In this document: positions 1-10,689 of the stretch, in pieces | Position numbering within the stretch: position 1 is the stretch's first letter | How the letters are laid out: each line of letters opens with the position of its first letter | Origin: Vespa crabro | Lineage: Eukaryota; Arthropoda; Insecta; Hymenoptera; Vespidae | Assembly (NCBI RefSeq): GCF_910589235.1 | Contig: NC_060975.1 | Span: 4,521,193-4,585,192, forward strand | Reading direction: 5' to 3' | Length of the DNA: 64,000 nucleotides | Notes under the pieces: model-generated | Told to the model about the DNA's origin: nothing | The model's database searches: none | Seen by the model: only the letters and a program-made list of their open reading frames with translations | Made by a program: the position numbers and the translations under genes

Positions 1-1687
1 GGCATGATCTCAAGCAAAATCTTTCAAATCTTCTTATTTTTTCAATTATAGTTGGACCTGTATTCCATAATATAGGAACTGCATAAGTTAAAATAGATCT
101 CACCAGTAGTCCATAGCATATTATTTTGGCTTTAGTAGTAAGATTTTTACTGTAAAAAATTCTCGAATTCAGCTTGAAAGCTTTTTTTGCTTTATCTAAT
201 TGAACCGAGTAGTGTTTATTCAGTTTTAACAGATGATCTATATGAACTCCCAAATATTTTACGATGCGTTTCTTCGGTATCTCAGTTAATTCGTTGGTGT
301 GGATATCAATAGTTGTTAATTTTAAATTATCTATTTTTGTAACTGCAGAGTATTTGATTTGTTTAACTGATCTTCTGAAAAAAATTAATTCGTTTTTACT
401 TGGGTTGATTTTTAAATTCCAGTTTTTGTATGAACTATTTATATCGTTGATTACTGCCTATAATGTGTATCTGATTTTATCTATGTCCTTCTCTGCTTTA
501 TAAATTATTAAGTCGTCTGCGTAAGCGATTGAGCGTAATTTATGAGTTGTTCATGCCAAACTTGTTGATTAGTTCACTGTTGAATATGTTGAATAGGATC
601 GGTGACGGTTCCTTGCTGTAACCTCTTTGATATTTTGAAGGATTTCGATGAGAAATTAGTGCCATTCCACGTGCGAAATGTCTTCCCCTCAATCATGTTA
701 GCAATTAGTAGAATTAAACTCACAGAAAATTTATAGTCGTCTAGCTTATGTATAAGTCCGTTTTTCCATATAGAGTCGAACATTTTTTCTAAGTCCAACA
801 GTACAGCACCAATGGCGTATTCATTATGTAAATAGTTATTCAGATCGGAAGTTAGTTTGTATATAGCGTGAGTAGTGGATAAATTAGATTTAAATCCAAA
901 TTGATTATTCGGAATGATGTTATGAACATTAATGTGATCCATGTTTTTCTTGATAATTTTTTCGAATATTTTACTTGTGTTCATAATAGGTCTGTAACTT
1001 TGTGGTTTTTCTGGATTTTTCCCTTTTTTTAAAATCGGTAGGACTTTTGCTTGTTTCCATCTATTTGGATAGTATACGTGATTTATGGCGTTGTCGAAAA
1101 TAATTCTGTACTCGGTAATTATTGATAGTGGTAAATTTTTGATGACTATTGATGGGATTTTGTCAAGACAATAAAAAATTTTATTTTTCAAATTCCTGAT
1201 AATTGTTCCGACTTCGGTGAACGAGATGAAATATTTTATTTCATTCTTGTTTTGTAGCGGATCATATGCTGGAAAATGATCAGAAAAAGTCATGAAGGTA
1301 GATTTGGTATTCCTCATTCTTCGTAAAATATCATGGTACTTGTGTGCGGTATCATCTGCTTTATTTTTATTGATGGTATTTTCATTAGTGTATCTTGGCG
1401 AATTGATTCTCTTTAGATACGTGCCCATGACCTCTAATTTTATCATTGGATCAGTGATATGTATTTCATTTTCATAAACTAATTACGGCATTTTTTTACC
1501 AATCTCTTGATTGAATTCGTTTTTGTTTAAATCAAGTCGGGAATTTTCAATACTTGTGTGTTTTTGTGATCTTAAATATTTGTTGATGGTCGGAAAAAAT
1601 TCGTTTGCTTCATTGTAGTTTATGTTTTTGGCTATTGATGACCAATATGATGTAACAGATTTTGATATTTCTATTTGTAGTTGTTTA
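1..1687 (-). pseudogene. I-like non-LTR retrotransposon ORF2 (reverse transcriptase) fragment
   Basis: The minus strand encodes a LINE-type reverse transcriptase. Between 1446 and 574 an open frame carries the SYRPI motif, a QFGF motif, a DLEKMFDSIW segment and LQQGTVTDP. Downstream on the minus strand (about 560 to 1) the frame continues with the catalytic YADD box (SIAYADDLIIY) and thumb-like sequence. Residues between about 1687 and 1480 form the linker before the RT, with the pattern NEFFPTINKYLR seen in I-clade and related LINEs. The copy is broken by frameshifts and stops (near 580 and about 455) and runs off the left window edge, so its 3' end is not visible. Its upstream part is separated from it by two piggyBac insertions and resumes at 3922-4008 and 5434 onward. 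The clade assignment (I-like rather than jockey) rests on motif style only. Confidence 0.8.
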
Positions 1688-1934
1688 TTAACACTATGCC
1701 GTCTGCACGTCTAATCTAGATTTTTTCGTGTCGCACCGGTGGAACTGACTTACATAATTTCGCTTATCGCGGGCAGTTTTTCGAGGTTCTTGTTTACTAA
1801 TCTTATCGTCAGTTCCCATGTCTCAATCCTGTCTCTCGATTTTCTCGAAATTGTGAGGGTATACATATGTAAATAAATACAAGATTTTTTGTAATACAGA
1901 TTTTTTGTTTATTTATTAATATTTTGTTGAAAAC

Positions 1935-3666
1935 TTAGTATTTATTTTTTAAATGAAACGAAGCAAAGCAATCTCCGAGGTGAAGCGCAATTCCACAAGA
2001 TTTACAGATTAAATTAGTTCTCTTAATTTTTTTGTTTTTATAACACACATGACACCTTCTGCGTTTTTGGTTGTTGGTTTCGGAAATATGCATCAGCTGG
2101 TGTTTACGAGGCCGGTAAATCTGTTGATTGATTCACGACTGGAAGCACGCCATGTACTCGGGACCTCCAAGTTCTCTTTACCAACAGATGAATGATCTTT
2201 TATCCAAGATTCGCATATTTTTAATAAAAAATCATGAAAGTGGAGTTTCTTGGAATCTGTATAATGTTATTGCAGTATGAACACGTTGTATAAAGCGTAA
2301 TTGAAAAGGTATAATGATATATAAATGAGGTATAAAGGTATAATACACTTTTTTTGACCATTTTATGGTTTTCCGGTATATAGGATAATAGCTAAAAAAT
2401 TGATCAACTCGATCTACACCCTTCATATATTTATTATAATCCAAAATAGATGTAGGTTTTTTAATCGTACTATTGATTTTTCTGCATTTTTTTGCTGTGT
2501 CAACTAAACCGCCATTGTGTATGGTAGAAATTGTTTTTATTATTCTCGTCTTCGTTGCTTTCCATACTTGCACCAGTACTGTTCCTCTTCGTTGATGTTT
2601 GGTTTCAAATACATTTAGTTTGCAATTTTTCTACTTTGCCGGTAATCCTCTATTCTTACAAACGCGAATTTTTTTCGTAAGCAAATCTTCCGCAAGTTCC
2701 ACATTGTTATAGCAGTTGTCCATATACAAGTGATGCCATTTTCCAGTAACATTTTTCAATAGTTTTATCACTATATCCTTTAAAGGTTTTTTAATGCCAG
2801 AGTATATTTTGTAACGCGAAATATATCCCGTAACGGAATCACACAGCATCCGGATAAGTATACCGTACTTTTTAATTTTTGAGGGTTTATAAACTTTAAA
2901 ACTCAATCGCCCACGCCATGGTATAATTCCTTCATCTATTGTAATATTTTGACCAAGATTGAAGTTTTCTTGAAATTTTTTTGTAAAATAATAAATTATA
3001 CCTTGTACTTTAAACAGTCGGTCGGCATTGGCAGGTATTTTACTATTATCCGAGAAATATAAAAACGATAATATTTGCCGAAATCTATTGTGGAACATCG
3101 TTTTACCAAATATTGGTGTTTCTAAAAGTGGATTTGTCGACCAATAATCTTCAATCCTTGGTTTTTTAACGATTTCCATAAGAATAATCAGTCCAAACCA
3201 TTTTTTTAGTTCGACTGCCGTAACATTGAAAAATTTTGCACTTTTTTTTATCGGGCTTTCTCCTGGTGGAATTTTGATTGTAGTACCTGTTCGTTTCGGT
3301 ACTAATAAATTCAAACAAGTCGTTCCCTATAAATAGTTCTACGACATCCTCGATATTATTTGTATCTCTGGGAAGTACGTTAGGACCAGAAGATCCTTTG
3401 AAAGCATTATTGTTTCTTGGTAAATAAAAATCTGACCACTGTCTATTGTTATCTTCGTCTGATTCTTCTGTATCATTTGGTAACAGTAGTGTCCGCCGAA
3501 TTCTCTGTCTACATATTTCAGATTCATCCGAAGATATTGCTTCATTTTCCTTTTCTGAAGATGTAATGTCTTCTAGTTCCTCACAATCTTGAAATTCGGA
3601 TGGAACATCAGACAAGATGTCCACACACTCATCACGTATAATTGTATCTTCTTTTTCGTTTGCCAT
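1935..3666 (-). pseudogene. piggyBac transposase (element A), frameshifted
   Basis: This is a DDE transposase of the piggyBac family (DDE_Tnp_1_7 type), which in active relatives cuts and pastes DNA at TTAA. The likely start is the ATG at 3666, followed by an acidic N-terminal region (residues 1-90 rich in D, E and S). The three catalytic aspartate contexts are visible: TIDEGIIPWRG, LYMDNCYNN and MKGVDRVDQF. A C-terminal cysteine-rich domain follows (HVCYKNKK, CKSCGIALHLGDC) and ends at the TAA at 1935-1937. The protein is spread over at least three frames (3666-3166, 3314-2631, 2573-2232) plus the Cys-rich tail in another frame, so it is a dead copy that keeps all its domains. Confidence 0.85.
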
Positions 3667-3832
3667 TGTCGAAGGGCACAGGTTTTTATGAAAACACAAA
3701 GTTGCTACATTTGTAATTTACTTACAAAAGTTAGTTAGTTACAGAACACGCAATATTCTTTCGTTCTCCAGTTTTGAATTTGAATTAAATTCTCCACAAT
3801 GCAGCCATTGGTGCTTGAGCAATAATTTCCGA

Positions 3833-3890
3833 ATGGCACCAAGGTGGAACCGGCACTTATCCGATATTTTTCGCATGGCACCAAGGTGGA
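3833..3890. repeat. Subterminal direct repeat of piggyBac A
   Basis: Two copies of ATGGCACCAAGGTGGA lie at 3833-3848 and 3875-3890, 42 bp apart, just inside the right end of element A. Subterminal repeats near piggyBac ends often act as transposase-binding sites. That role here is inference. Confidence 0.7.
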
Positions 3891-3921
3891 TTAACACTAA
3901 AACTGGACGTTATAGTGTTAA

Positions 3922-4008
3922 TTGCTTTAATTGTTTTTTTAATACGATATGTTTCCTGTTTGCTGTGGTTATATGGGCTTCGGTATCTAATGAAGTGTAG
4001 TCTCGTTA
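3922..4008 (-). pseudogene. I-like LINE ORF2, middle fragment between two piggyBac insertions
   Basis: This 87-bp minus-strand fragment encodes residues around HFIRYRSPYNHSKQ. Joined to the sequence below 1688 across one TTAA, the frame runs without a stop into the linker before the reverse transcriptase. Joined to the sequence above 5433 across one TTAA, it also stays in frame. It is therefore a surviving slice of one LINE, hit twice. Confidence 0.75.
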
Positions 4009-4137
4009 TTAACAGGTTGAATGCCACGGGGGTCACTGGTGACCGGCACTTGGCTGTGACGCCATGGGTGCCACCGGTGACCGGCGTGCCCAGATTGAAA
4101 AAAAAATAAAAAATGTAGACAAATGACAATACTTATA

Positions 4138-4217
4138 TTAGGTTGGTGTGTATGAAATGTCGGATTTTCTTTAATATATTCATTTAAGAATCCGACATTT
4201 CATTCGCACTAACCTAA
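4138..4217. repeat. Mariner-type palindromic MITE
   Basis: This 80-bp near-perfect inverted repeat starts TTAGGTTGGTGTGTATGAAA and ends with the matching arm CATTCGCACTAACCTAA. The arms are about 30 bp around a short AT-rich centre. The terminal sequence is mariner-like. A TA duplication is not clean on the right side. Confidence 0.75.
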
Positions 4218-4318
4218 TGATTTTTTATAATTATCATCGTTGATGTAGTGGTGTGAGAAAATGAATGCAGTATAAAACATCTGAAAATAGTTTTATTTAT
4301 ACATGTAATATAGTTTTA

Positions 4319-5095
4319 TTATGCGCGCACGTTACGATGTGTCGTATTGAAACATTCTAAACAAAGAAAGGTTGAACCAGCACAGTCTTCTTTACAATAT
4401 GCCACGACTTTTTTGCTACAGTTTTTTGCAATTTTTTATTTAAATAGTTTATTACAGTTCTCACTTTACGTAATTTATCCCTGTTGTCAGTCTCTTCGTT
4501 ATTTGCAAAGTGGAGAAATCTAGTGATTTGCAAAAACCTTTTCAGTGGAATACTTTTTTTGAATATGGATGTTTCTATACTGGCTCTTTTAGACCAGTTC
4601 ATCTGGATTTTGGGTTTTTTTACTTGAGTCATTATTATGCATAATGCAAAGTATATTTTAATTTCATTGTTATCTACTGGGATCCAAGTTTCATCAATTC
4701 TCTTTCTTTTATGTTTATAGCTTATTGTTTTTTCTGTGTACCGATTTGTTTCCTGGACAATAATATTCCGAAAAACATTATCAAACATTAGATTAAAAAA
4801 GTCTAATTCTATTATTTTTACCTAACTGGTCTAAAATTACTGTTCTGCATATACTCCCAGATTTTTGGTTCGTTATTTTTTTCTTGCTTAAACTATGCCT
4901 CCGATAATTGCTGATAAATGCTATCTTCTTCGTCGGAGTCATTTTCAATAATTAATTTTCGTGAACGTTTTCTTACAGGAAGCACAATATCACTGTCCTC
5001 ACTATCATTATCAAAATGATCTATCGAACCATAATCCGTAATAATAACACACTTCTCTCCACTATTATCAAGATTAGATTTTTTTTTGCTGACAT
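4319..5095 (-). pseudogene. piggyBac transposase (element B) lacking its catalytic core
   Basis: The N-terminal part starts at the ATG at 5095. It is acidic (DHFDNDSEDSDIV, ENDSDEEDS) and continues in the frame 4788-4357 with the piggyBac pre-catalytic region, including KIYFALCIIMTQVKKP and RFLQITRFLHF. It then jumps at about 4410 straight into the end of the cysteine-rich domain (YCKEDC, CLECFNTTH), which stops at 4319-4321. The three-aspartate catalytic core, roughly 250-300 residues, is missing. There is also a one-base slip in the A tract just after the start. The product cannot be an active transposase. Confidence 0.75.
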
Positions 5096-5349
5096 GATGG
5101 GTATAAGGGATGTTTTATTTCTTCTAGAGAATATATTCGGAAACGTCTTAACGCAATGAAGATTTAAACTTAACTAAAGTAAGAAATTATCAAGAGCAGT
5201 TGAACTACCTGTAGAACTCATTTGTTTTCGTTTGCTCCAAAAATACACCATGAGCAAGGCTTGACTTGCTTATATTTGATTCGAACGCACTACGACAACA
5301 AAGTATTACGACTTCGACTCCTGCGTACTGCTAATAACACAAATTCTTC

Positions 5350-5415
5350 ACCACAAATCTGACTCGTGGTTTTCGCTTATGGCACAAATTCCTTACCACG
5401 AGTCTGACTCGTGGT
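5350..5415. repeat. Two 21-bp palindromic subterminal repeats in piggyBac B
   Basis: A 21-bp palindrome built on the half-site ACCACGAGTC lies at 5395-5415, and a variant lies at 5350-5370, 45 bp apart, just inside the right TTAA end. Such spaced palindromes next to a transposon end look like protein-binding sites. Confidence 0.6.
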
Positions 5416-5433
5416 TGTAGGGCAAAGGGTTAA

Positions 5434-5700
5434 GAGTGTTGACTTGTATAACCATACATTGGCCATTTTATAATCAATAAGGGACTTCATCGATTTGTCT
5501 GTGTACGGACCTAGATCCAAGATGGAAACTTTTTCCCTCTTGCTCTATATCTATTGATTTCGTTCGCATCAATAATAGATCAGTTTATGCGAACAATATC
5601 AGTGTCTAAGAATTGTTATATCATTTTCGTAAAGTAATTGGTCCTTTTCTAGTCCATCGGGGCCAGTTGCTGGTTCAAATTTTATTTGAATGAGTCTTTT
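5434..5700 (-). pseudogene. I-like LINE ORF2, upstream fragment
   Basis: Just beyond piggyBac B the minus strand reads DYKMANVWLYKSTLL and joins in frame to the fragment at 3922-4008, in the region between the endonuclease and reverse transcriptase of I-like LINEs. Further upstream the frame is broken by stops. A GPDGL segment near 5660 is in another frame and may belong to different retroelement debris. The upstream boundary is not defined. Confidence 0.5.
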
Positions 5701-6576
5701 CCTTATCTCATTTACTGTTATTTAGATAAGGACTTTTTTGATGTTAATTACCTACTTCCGCTGGTCTAAATTAGGGAGTGTAACTTAAATTTTATGCTTC
5801 ATAATTTTTAATACAACTCACGAACATTGTCAGTTTTGACATTCGCGTTCCCATATTTGTACCAGGCGCCATTCTCTTTATCATACTTTTCCAGTGGGTC
5901 TGGATTTTCTTCAAATAATTTTCATGAGTGTATATTAATACTACTTTCTTTAAGTTTTCATCTTTTTACTTTTTTTATTCAATGCACACCTTATGCTCTT
6001 TCGCTTTTTCACCTTTCATTCTGAAGATATTCATCGATTCATTTCTATGAACATGAACATCATTCACTTGTAAGAATATCTTTGAAAGGTCTTCTTTGAG
6101 AAACTAGATTGGAGCTAGTTTATCGTCCGGAATTCCCTTTTCGAGCATGCTGTCCATCAGAGTAGTTTCAACAATTTCTTTCCATTTGTCTATTTTTGAA
6201 GATGTTGGTGTGATTCTTGCACTACAGGTAGGAAAATCTCTTTGGATTTTATGTGTATTTCGATTTGTTCCACGGCCTTTTTGGCCTTTCTGGCCTTTCT
6301 TATCTAGGTTGTTCTCGCTCCGATCCGTTCCTATTTCGGCTATATTCATTGGAAGAGGATGAAGTATTTGTCTCTCATTTTTTTATCTATAATTCAGTAT
6401 AAACTCGATGTTTATATTGAAATATATGTTTAAATAAACATGTCCAGCTTTTAATTTTCGTAGGACTTCGGTTTCGGTATTTGTCATTCTTTCGTTCTGT
6501 TTATCCCGATTTATCTTTCGGGATTACTTGACATTCTATTGTCGACGTTCTTGTCCTTTGTTCTGCTCTTTTTTGT
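5701..6576. other. Interval with one unrecognised basic ORF (6104-6349, minus)
   Basis: No recognisable gene. The minus-strand ORF at 6104-6349 encodes 81 residues rich in K, Q and G (KKGQKGQKGRG), followed by a W-containing segment. After its stop, coding-like sequence seems to continue in frame (LKEDLSKIFLQVND). It could be remains of a retroelement gag-like ORF1, but I cannot assign a family. The rest is AT-rich. Confidence 0.3.
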
Positions 6577-8570
6577 TTAACACTTTGATCGCCATGTTAC
6601 TTGTAAGCAATAGGATGCGTATGTCCACATTTTTAATTTGCATTTGATATTATATATTTACATAAACTATTCTTAATTATAATTATATATTTTATACTTC
6701 TATTTATTATATAAGATTTTTTACATTTTAACTATTATTTATTTCACATACTTGAATAATGCTTTAGAGTGTGATATCTGCAGAGTGTAAAGTATATTTC
6801 ATCGTGCAATAGTAATAATTTTATCACAGGAAGTAGAAAATCTTTATATTTCATTTTTTACGAATTATACTTCATTACTACACGAATTATTGGTCTTGAA
6901 TGCATTGAACAGGTCGCAGTTGATGAGATATAATACTACCTTTTTTGGTCATTTAATTGTTTTTCTCAATATTGAGTAATATGATAGATACTGATCAGCA
7001 AAATCGACATCGTTCATGTTTAAATTATAGTCTGCAATGCATTTCGGTTTCTGCATGGTTTTATATTTTCTAGTACATTTAATCACTTCAAATTTATGAA
7101 TTGTTGAAATCATTCGTACTTCTCTTTTATCTTTCCAAATTTGCAACAAAATATCACGTTTTCGTTTGAAAATACTCTTTCCTTTTTTAGACTTAATGAC
7201 TTTATTTTCAAACATTTTGACAATCTATTAGCGCGTATTATGCCACATATTCGCATTTTATTTTGTAATAAGAATTCAGCAATATTCAAAGTATTATAAT
7301 AGTTATCCATATAAAGATGGTGCCAATATCCGAAATACGGTGTAAGAATCGTTGTTACAGTGTCCTGGAGTTTTTTGCCTTGTCCACAATAAATTTCTAT
7401 ATTACATATATATCCAGTTTGACTCTCCGATAATATTCGTACAAGTATTCCATATTTAGTGAGCTTTCGTGGATTATACGTCTTAAATTTTAATTTTTCA
7501 CGCCAAGGGATCATGACTTCATCTAGCGACAGGTTTTAATGAGGAGTATAAACTAAAATAAAAGTATTATTTTATGTTTTCCTTTCGTATTTGTCCCATC
7601 AAAATAAATACTCCGAATAAATTTTTTATTTCTGAACATGAGACATTTCTTTATTTTCCTTGTTTAGAATTAACCTTATATTTATGTTCATTTTGTAAAT
7701 GATAACGATTTGTTTCTTCAGAAATAATTTGGAAAAATTTATCATCAAATATACAATCAACAGCTTCCTTCACAGTGCAGTTTTTTTTTGTAATGATGTA
7801 CCACAAATTTCTTTAAAAGGTTCTAGATTTGGAAAAATATCCTCATCGGCTCATTCTTTAATTATTCTCATCAGCTTCCATCTCCGAACCTTTACTTTCG
7901 CTTGAAACATTATATTTTTTACTCAGTCTTCTTCTATGTCTAATCACATCACTTAATTCAAGAATGTTGCTGTTATCACTGAATTCATTTTCGTCGCAAG
8001 TGTTGTTTGGTGCATCGGATAAATCATCAAACAACAATTCACTTTGACTTTCATTTTCATTACGTCTGTGTCATTTTGCTACTTTTATAAAATTAGGGCC
8101 TATTATATAAAATAATTTTTGTTATGAATTATCAATAACAAATTGAAAATATAAATGATTTTTAAAAAGCTGTTTTCTTATAAATTAAAACACGAATTTT
8201 GAAATTCCAAAATGTACAATAATAAAACACTTCATAAGGTACGGTACGTATGACGATCGGTACAGATTTACTGATGCTATATTGACTAATTATTTTTGCA
8301 TTTTCGGAATGTCAACATTCAGTTATTTCGCCAATCATTTGTCATAAGAACGCGCAAGGCTTCATTATTCTGGTAACGTAATAAAAACATTTGTCTTTGG
8401 TTGCATAAGTCATCGATTCAGTCGAAAATACATGAAAACGAGATATCTCGTGGCCGCACGTTTCGGAAAAAGAGTTGTGCTTGCCGCCGGTACATTTTGT
8501 CACTTTTGTGACAAATTGGCAGGCTTTTGAGGAAGGCATGCTGGCGATATACTGTCACATAATTTATCGA
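6577..8570 (-). mobile_element. piggyBac element C (right end uncertain)
   Basis: The left end is TTAA at 6577-6580 followed by CACTTTGATCGCC, which resembles the ends at 1688 and 20487. The element contains a decayed transposase. The right end is not resolved. A GGCGATATACTG segment at 8544-8555 is a degenerate match to the inverted left end, and TTAA occurs at 8571-8574, but neither settles the boundary. The segment at 8342-8539 is GC-richer than its surroundings and contains a TTTTGTCACTTTTGTGACAA palindrome. Confidence 0.55.
6949..8080 (-). pseudogene. piggyBac transposase (element C), deleted and frameshifted
   Basis: The minus strand shows an acidic N-terminal remnant (about 8080-7980) and then a short NRY motif region. 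It next jumps to the catalytic part: DEVMIPWREKLKF at the first aspartate, LYMDNYYNTL at the second and MNDVDFADQYLSYYS at the third. The region between N-terminus and catalytic core has a large deletion around 7530-7680. Frameshifts occur at about 7215 and again after 6949, and the C-terminal cysteine-rich domain is no longer readable. Sequence style (YLSYYSILRKT) matches elements A and D, so the three are relatives. Confidence 0.75.
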
Positions 8571-8743
8571 TTAACAGTATTTAATAACTAAAATGTATCA
8601 TATAACAGTGATATAATAAACTAAAATATAATAATAATATACTATACTATATAAATATACAAAATATGATAACTAAATATAAAAATAAAAAAAATAAAAA
8701 TGTAATCATATAATAATTATTCGGCGTACTGGTTTTTAAACAA

Positions 8744-10344
8744 TTAGTTTAGTATTTTGATTAGTCTTCGCGGGTTTTTTATTTTCCCTCTTCCTACGAT
8801 GCGGACAAGTTTATGATTCCGCAGTTCTGGACATAATCTATCTACCGGATCGCATTTTGGAGCTCTTGGGGTATACATCGAAGAGGGTCCTAGACCAAAA
8901 GAATAGCTAGTGCCATACGTGCAAATTATATAATTATTAGTTATACCTGATTCTGGTTCCTCCATTTCAATCTTCGTGTTTAACCATATGTTCAAAACAT
9001 GTAACAGAAATTTTTTGAATCTAATCTGACTTTTTGAACTTTTTACATAAATTTGGTATGCATTAAACAAGGCTGCATTTATAAAATATAGTACAACTTT
9101 CTTCGTCCACTTCTTTGTTTTTAATAAAATTGAGTAATACGACAAGTATTTGTCTGCACGGTCTACGCCCTTCACGTACTTATTATACACAGGTAGGTTT
9201 TTTCACGGTCTTGTTTGTTCTTGGGCTTGTGACTTCAACCATATTTGCCGTATGTATACTTGAAATCATATATAATGTCTTTTTTTTTAGTTCGAAATGC
9301 TTGCACAAGGATATTAGCTTTCCTGCAAAAGTCCGTGCCGGACTCCTTTAAATTTATATTTTTCAAACAGTGTAGTACACCTCTATGCTTTCGTAATGTT
9401 CCGCACACATTTGTTTGTTTTTGTAGCAGCTCTTCTGTGATTGCTACACTATTGTAGTAATTATCCATATAAATATCATGCCACAAGTAAAGGTACGGTG
9501 ACAGTACCGACAATATGGTTTCTTTTAGTTTTATTCCCCGGGCATAATATATATCAAAGTTACAAATGTAACCAGATCGTGCTTCGCATAACATGCGTAC
9601 TAATATTCCGTACTTGACAATCTTGTCAGGATTATAAGTGCGGAAGCAAAGCTTTCCGCGCCATGGTATAATAGCTTCGTCTAATGATAATTCTTTTGTT
9701 AGTTTATAGACGGTTCGAAATTTATGTTTGAAATGGTCTGTCATGGGTTTAATCTTGTTCAATCGGTCTTGACATTTTTCGTTATCATTGAAATGCCAGT
9801 ATTTCCAAATTTGGTGAAATCTAATTCTTGGCGTGACTCTTCCGAAAATTAATGGACTTATTGACCAGTATTCATTTTTTTCTGACTTTTTTACTAATCC
9901 CATCAGAATTATTAAAGCGAAAAATTTTTTTATCTCCTCAGCGTCTGTATCCGTCCAGTTCCTATCTTTACTTTCTTCGATATCAATTTGTTGCCGTTTG
10001 TGATATAGATTCGTTTCAGTTACGAATAATTTCATTAAATATTCTTCACCAAAGAAAAGGTCTACAGCTGATTGTATGCTCCATTCATCAAGCGATATTT
10101 GCACTCCTGCTTGTTCCTTACAGTTTTGCATATTACCGGTGCCGTTTGTTCGGGTCCATTCCATTTCCTCTTCGTCGGAAGTACTACTATCCTCCTCATC
10201 AGAATCTATTACCGGCTTCATCAAATTTTTCAATTTTCTAACAAAAATTTCGCTTCCACTGTCTGAATCTTCGCTGTCATTTGATTCTGGCGCACTAACA
10301 TTTGACAGGTTATCGGCGTATATCTCATCGTCACTTTTACTCAT
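8744..10344 (-). pseudogene. Near-complete piggyBac transposase (element D), one frameshift
   Basis: This is the best-preserved piggyBac transposase in the window. The preferred start is the ATG at 10344 (MSKSDDEIYADN), because the residues upstream in the same open frame look like AT-rich leader. A 369-residue part runs to a TGA at about 9235. The frame then shifts by one base near 9195-9230 and continues to 8744. The catalytic contexts are all present: SLDEAIIPWRG, IYMDNYYNSV and VKGVDRADKY. The N-terminus is acidic and serine-rich. The C-terminus ends at KNPRRLIKILN, just where the cysteine-rich domain should begin, so that domain is absent. In better-known piggyBac proteins it binds the transposon ends, so this copy is probably inactive even apart from the frameshift. 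Confidence 0.85.
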
Positions 10345-10689
10345 TTTTGAGGATTGGATATTTATACGAATATAAATAGGTAGGTATATAGATGGACATA
10401 AACAGATAGATATATTATAGTAGATATAATAATCGATACTCTGTAGTCCTAACCGATACCCAGTAGACAAACAAAATTCAGTAGATAAACAATAGATAAA
10501 CAATGGATGAACAATAAGCAATTGACGCTTTGCAAATATTTGTATACATGAACCCAGCCGGTAACTGATGATTGCGCGAAGTCACGTGTACATGAGTTCA
10601 ACCGATAACCATTGGCTCGTGAACTCACGAAAGCTTTGAAATGATTATCCTGATTCGAGTAATTCTATGTTCTAATATGTTTATTCAAC
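10345..10689. repeat. 5' flank of piggyBac D with tandem subterminal repeat
   Basis: Upstream of the transposase start there is a GATA-rich stretch (10370-10450). Two imperfect 44-bp units follow at about 10545-10586 and 10589-10629, each starting TACATGA and carrying an A-C-C-G-[AG]-T-A-A-C core. They resemble the subterminal repeats of the other piggyBac copies. I could not fix a TTAA right end. Confidence 0.45.

Larger units (their letters stand above)
1688..3921 (-). mobile_element. piggyBac element A with TTAA ends
   Basis: The element is flanked by TTAA at 1688-1691 and 3918-3921. The termini read inward as CACTATGCCGTC on the left and CACTATAACGTC on the right, an imperfect inverted repeat. 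It carries a decayed transposase on the minus strand and two copies of a 16-bp subterminal repeat next to the right end. The insertion split the ORF2 of an I-like LINE: collapsing the element to one TTAA leaves the LINE reading frame open across the join, which supports both ends. The left terminus resembles those at 20487 and 6577, so at least three copies in this window belong to one family. Confidence 0.85.
4009..5433 (-). mobile_element. piggyBac element B, internally deleted, TTAA-flanked
   Basis: TTAA lies at 4009-4012 and 5430-5433. The left terminus reads CAGGTTGAATGCCACG and the right terminus reads inward as CCCTTTGCCCTACAACC. These do not form an obvious inverted repeat, so the ends are supported mainly by the LINE frame closing across the empty site. 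The element holds a transposase with its catalytic core deleted, a mariner-type MITE at 4138-4217, GGTGACCGGC-type repeats near the left end (4037-4092) and 21-bp palindromic repeats near the right end. Confidence 0.65.

Noticed and set aside
10345..10521. Upstream ATG at 10521 for piggyBac D
   Set aside because: The extra residues look like translated AT-rich leader. MSKSDDEIYADN at 10344 has the normal acidic piggyBac start.
8571..10660. Exact TTAA boundaries for piggyBac D
   Set aside because: TTAA at 8571 is followed by CAGTATTTAATAAC, which finds no inverted partner to the right, so no full element was called.
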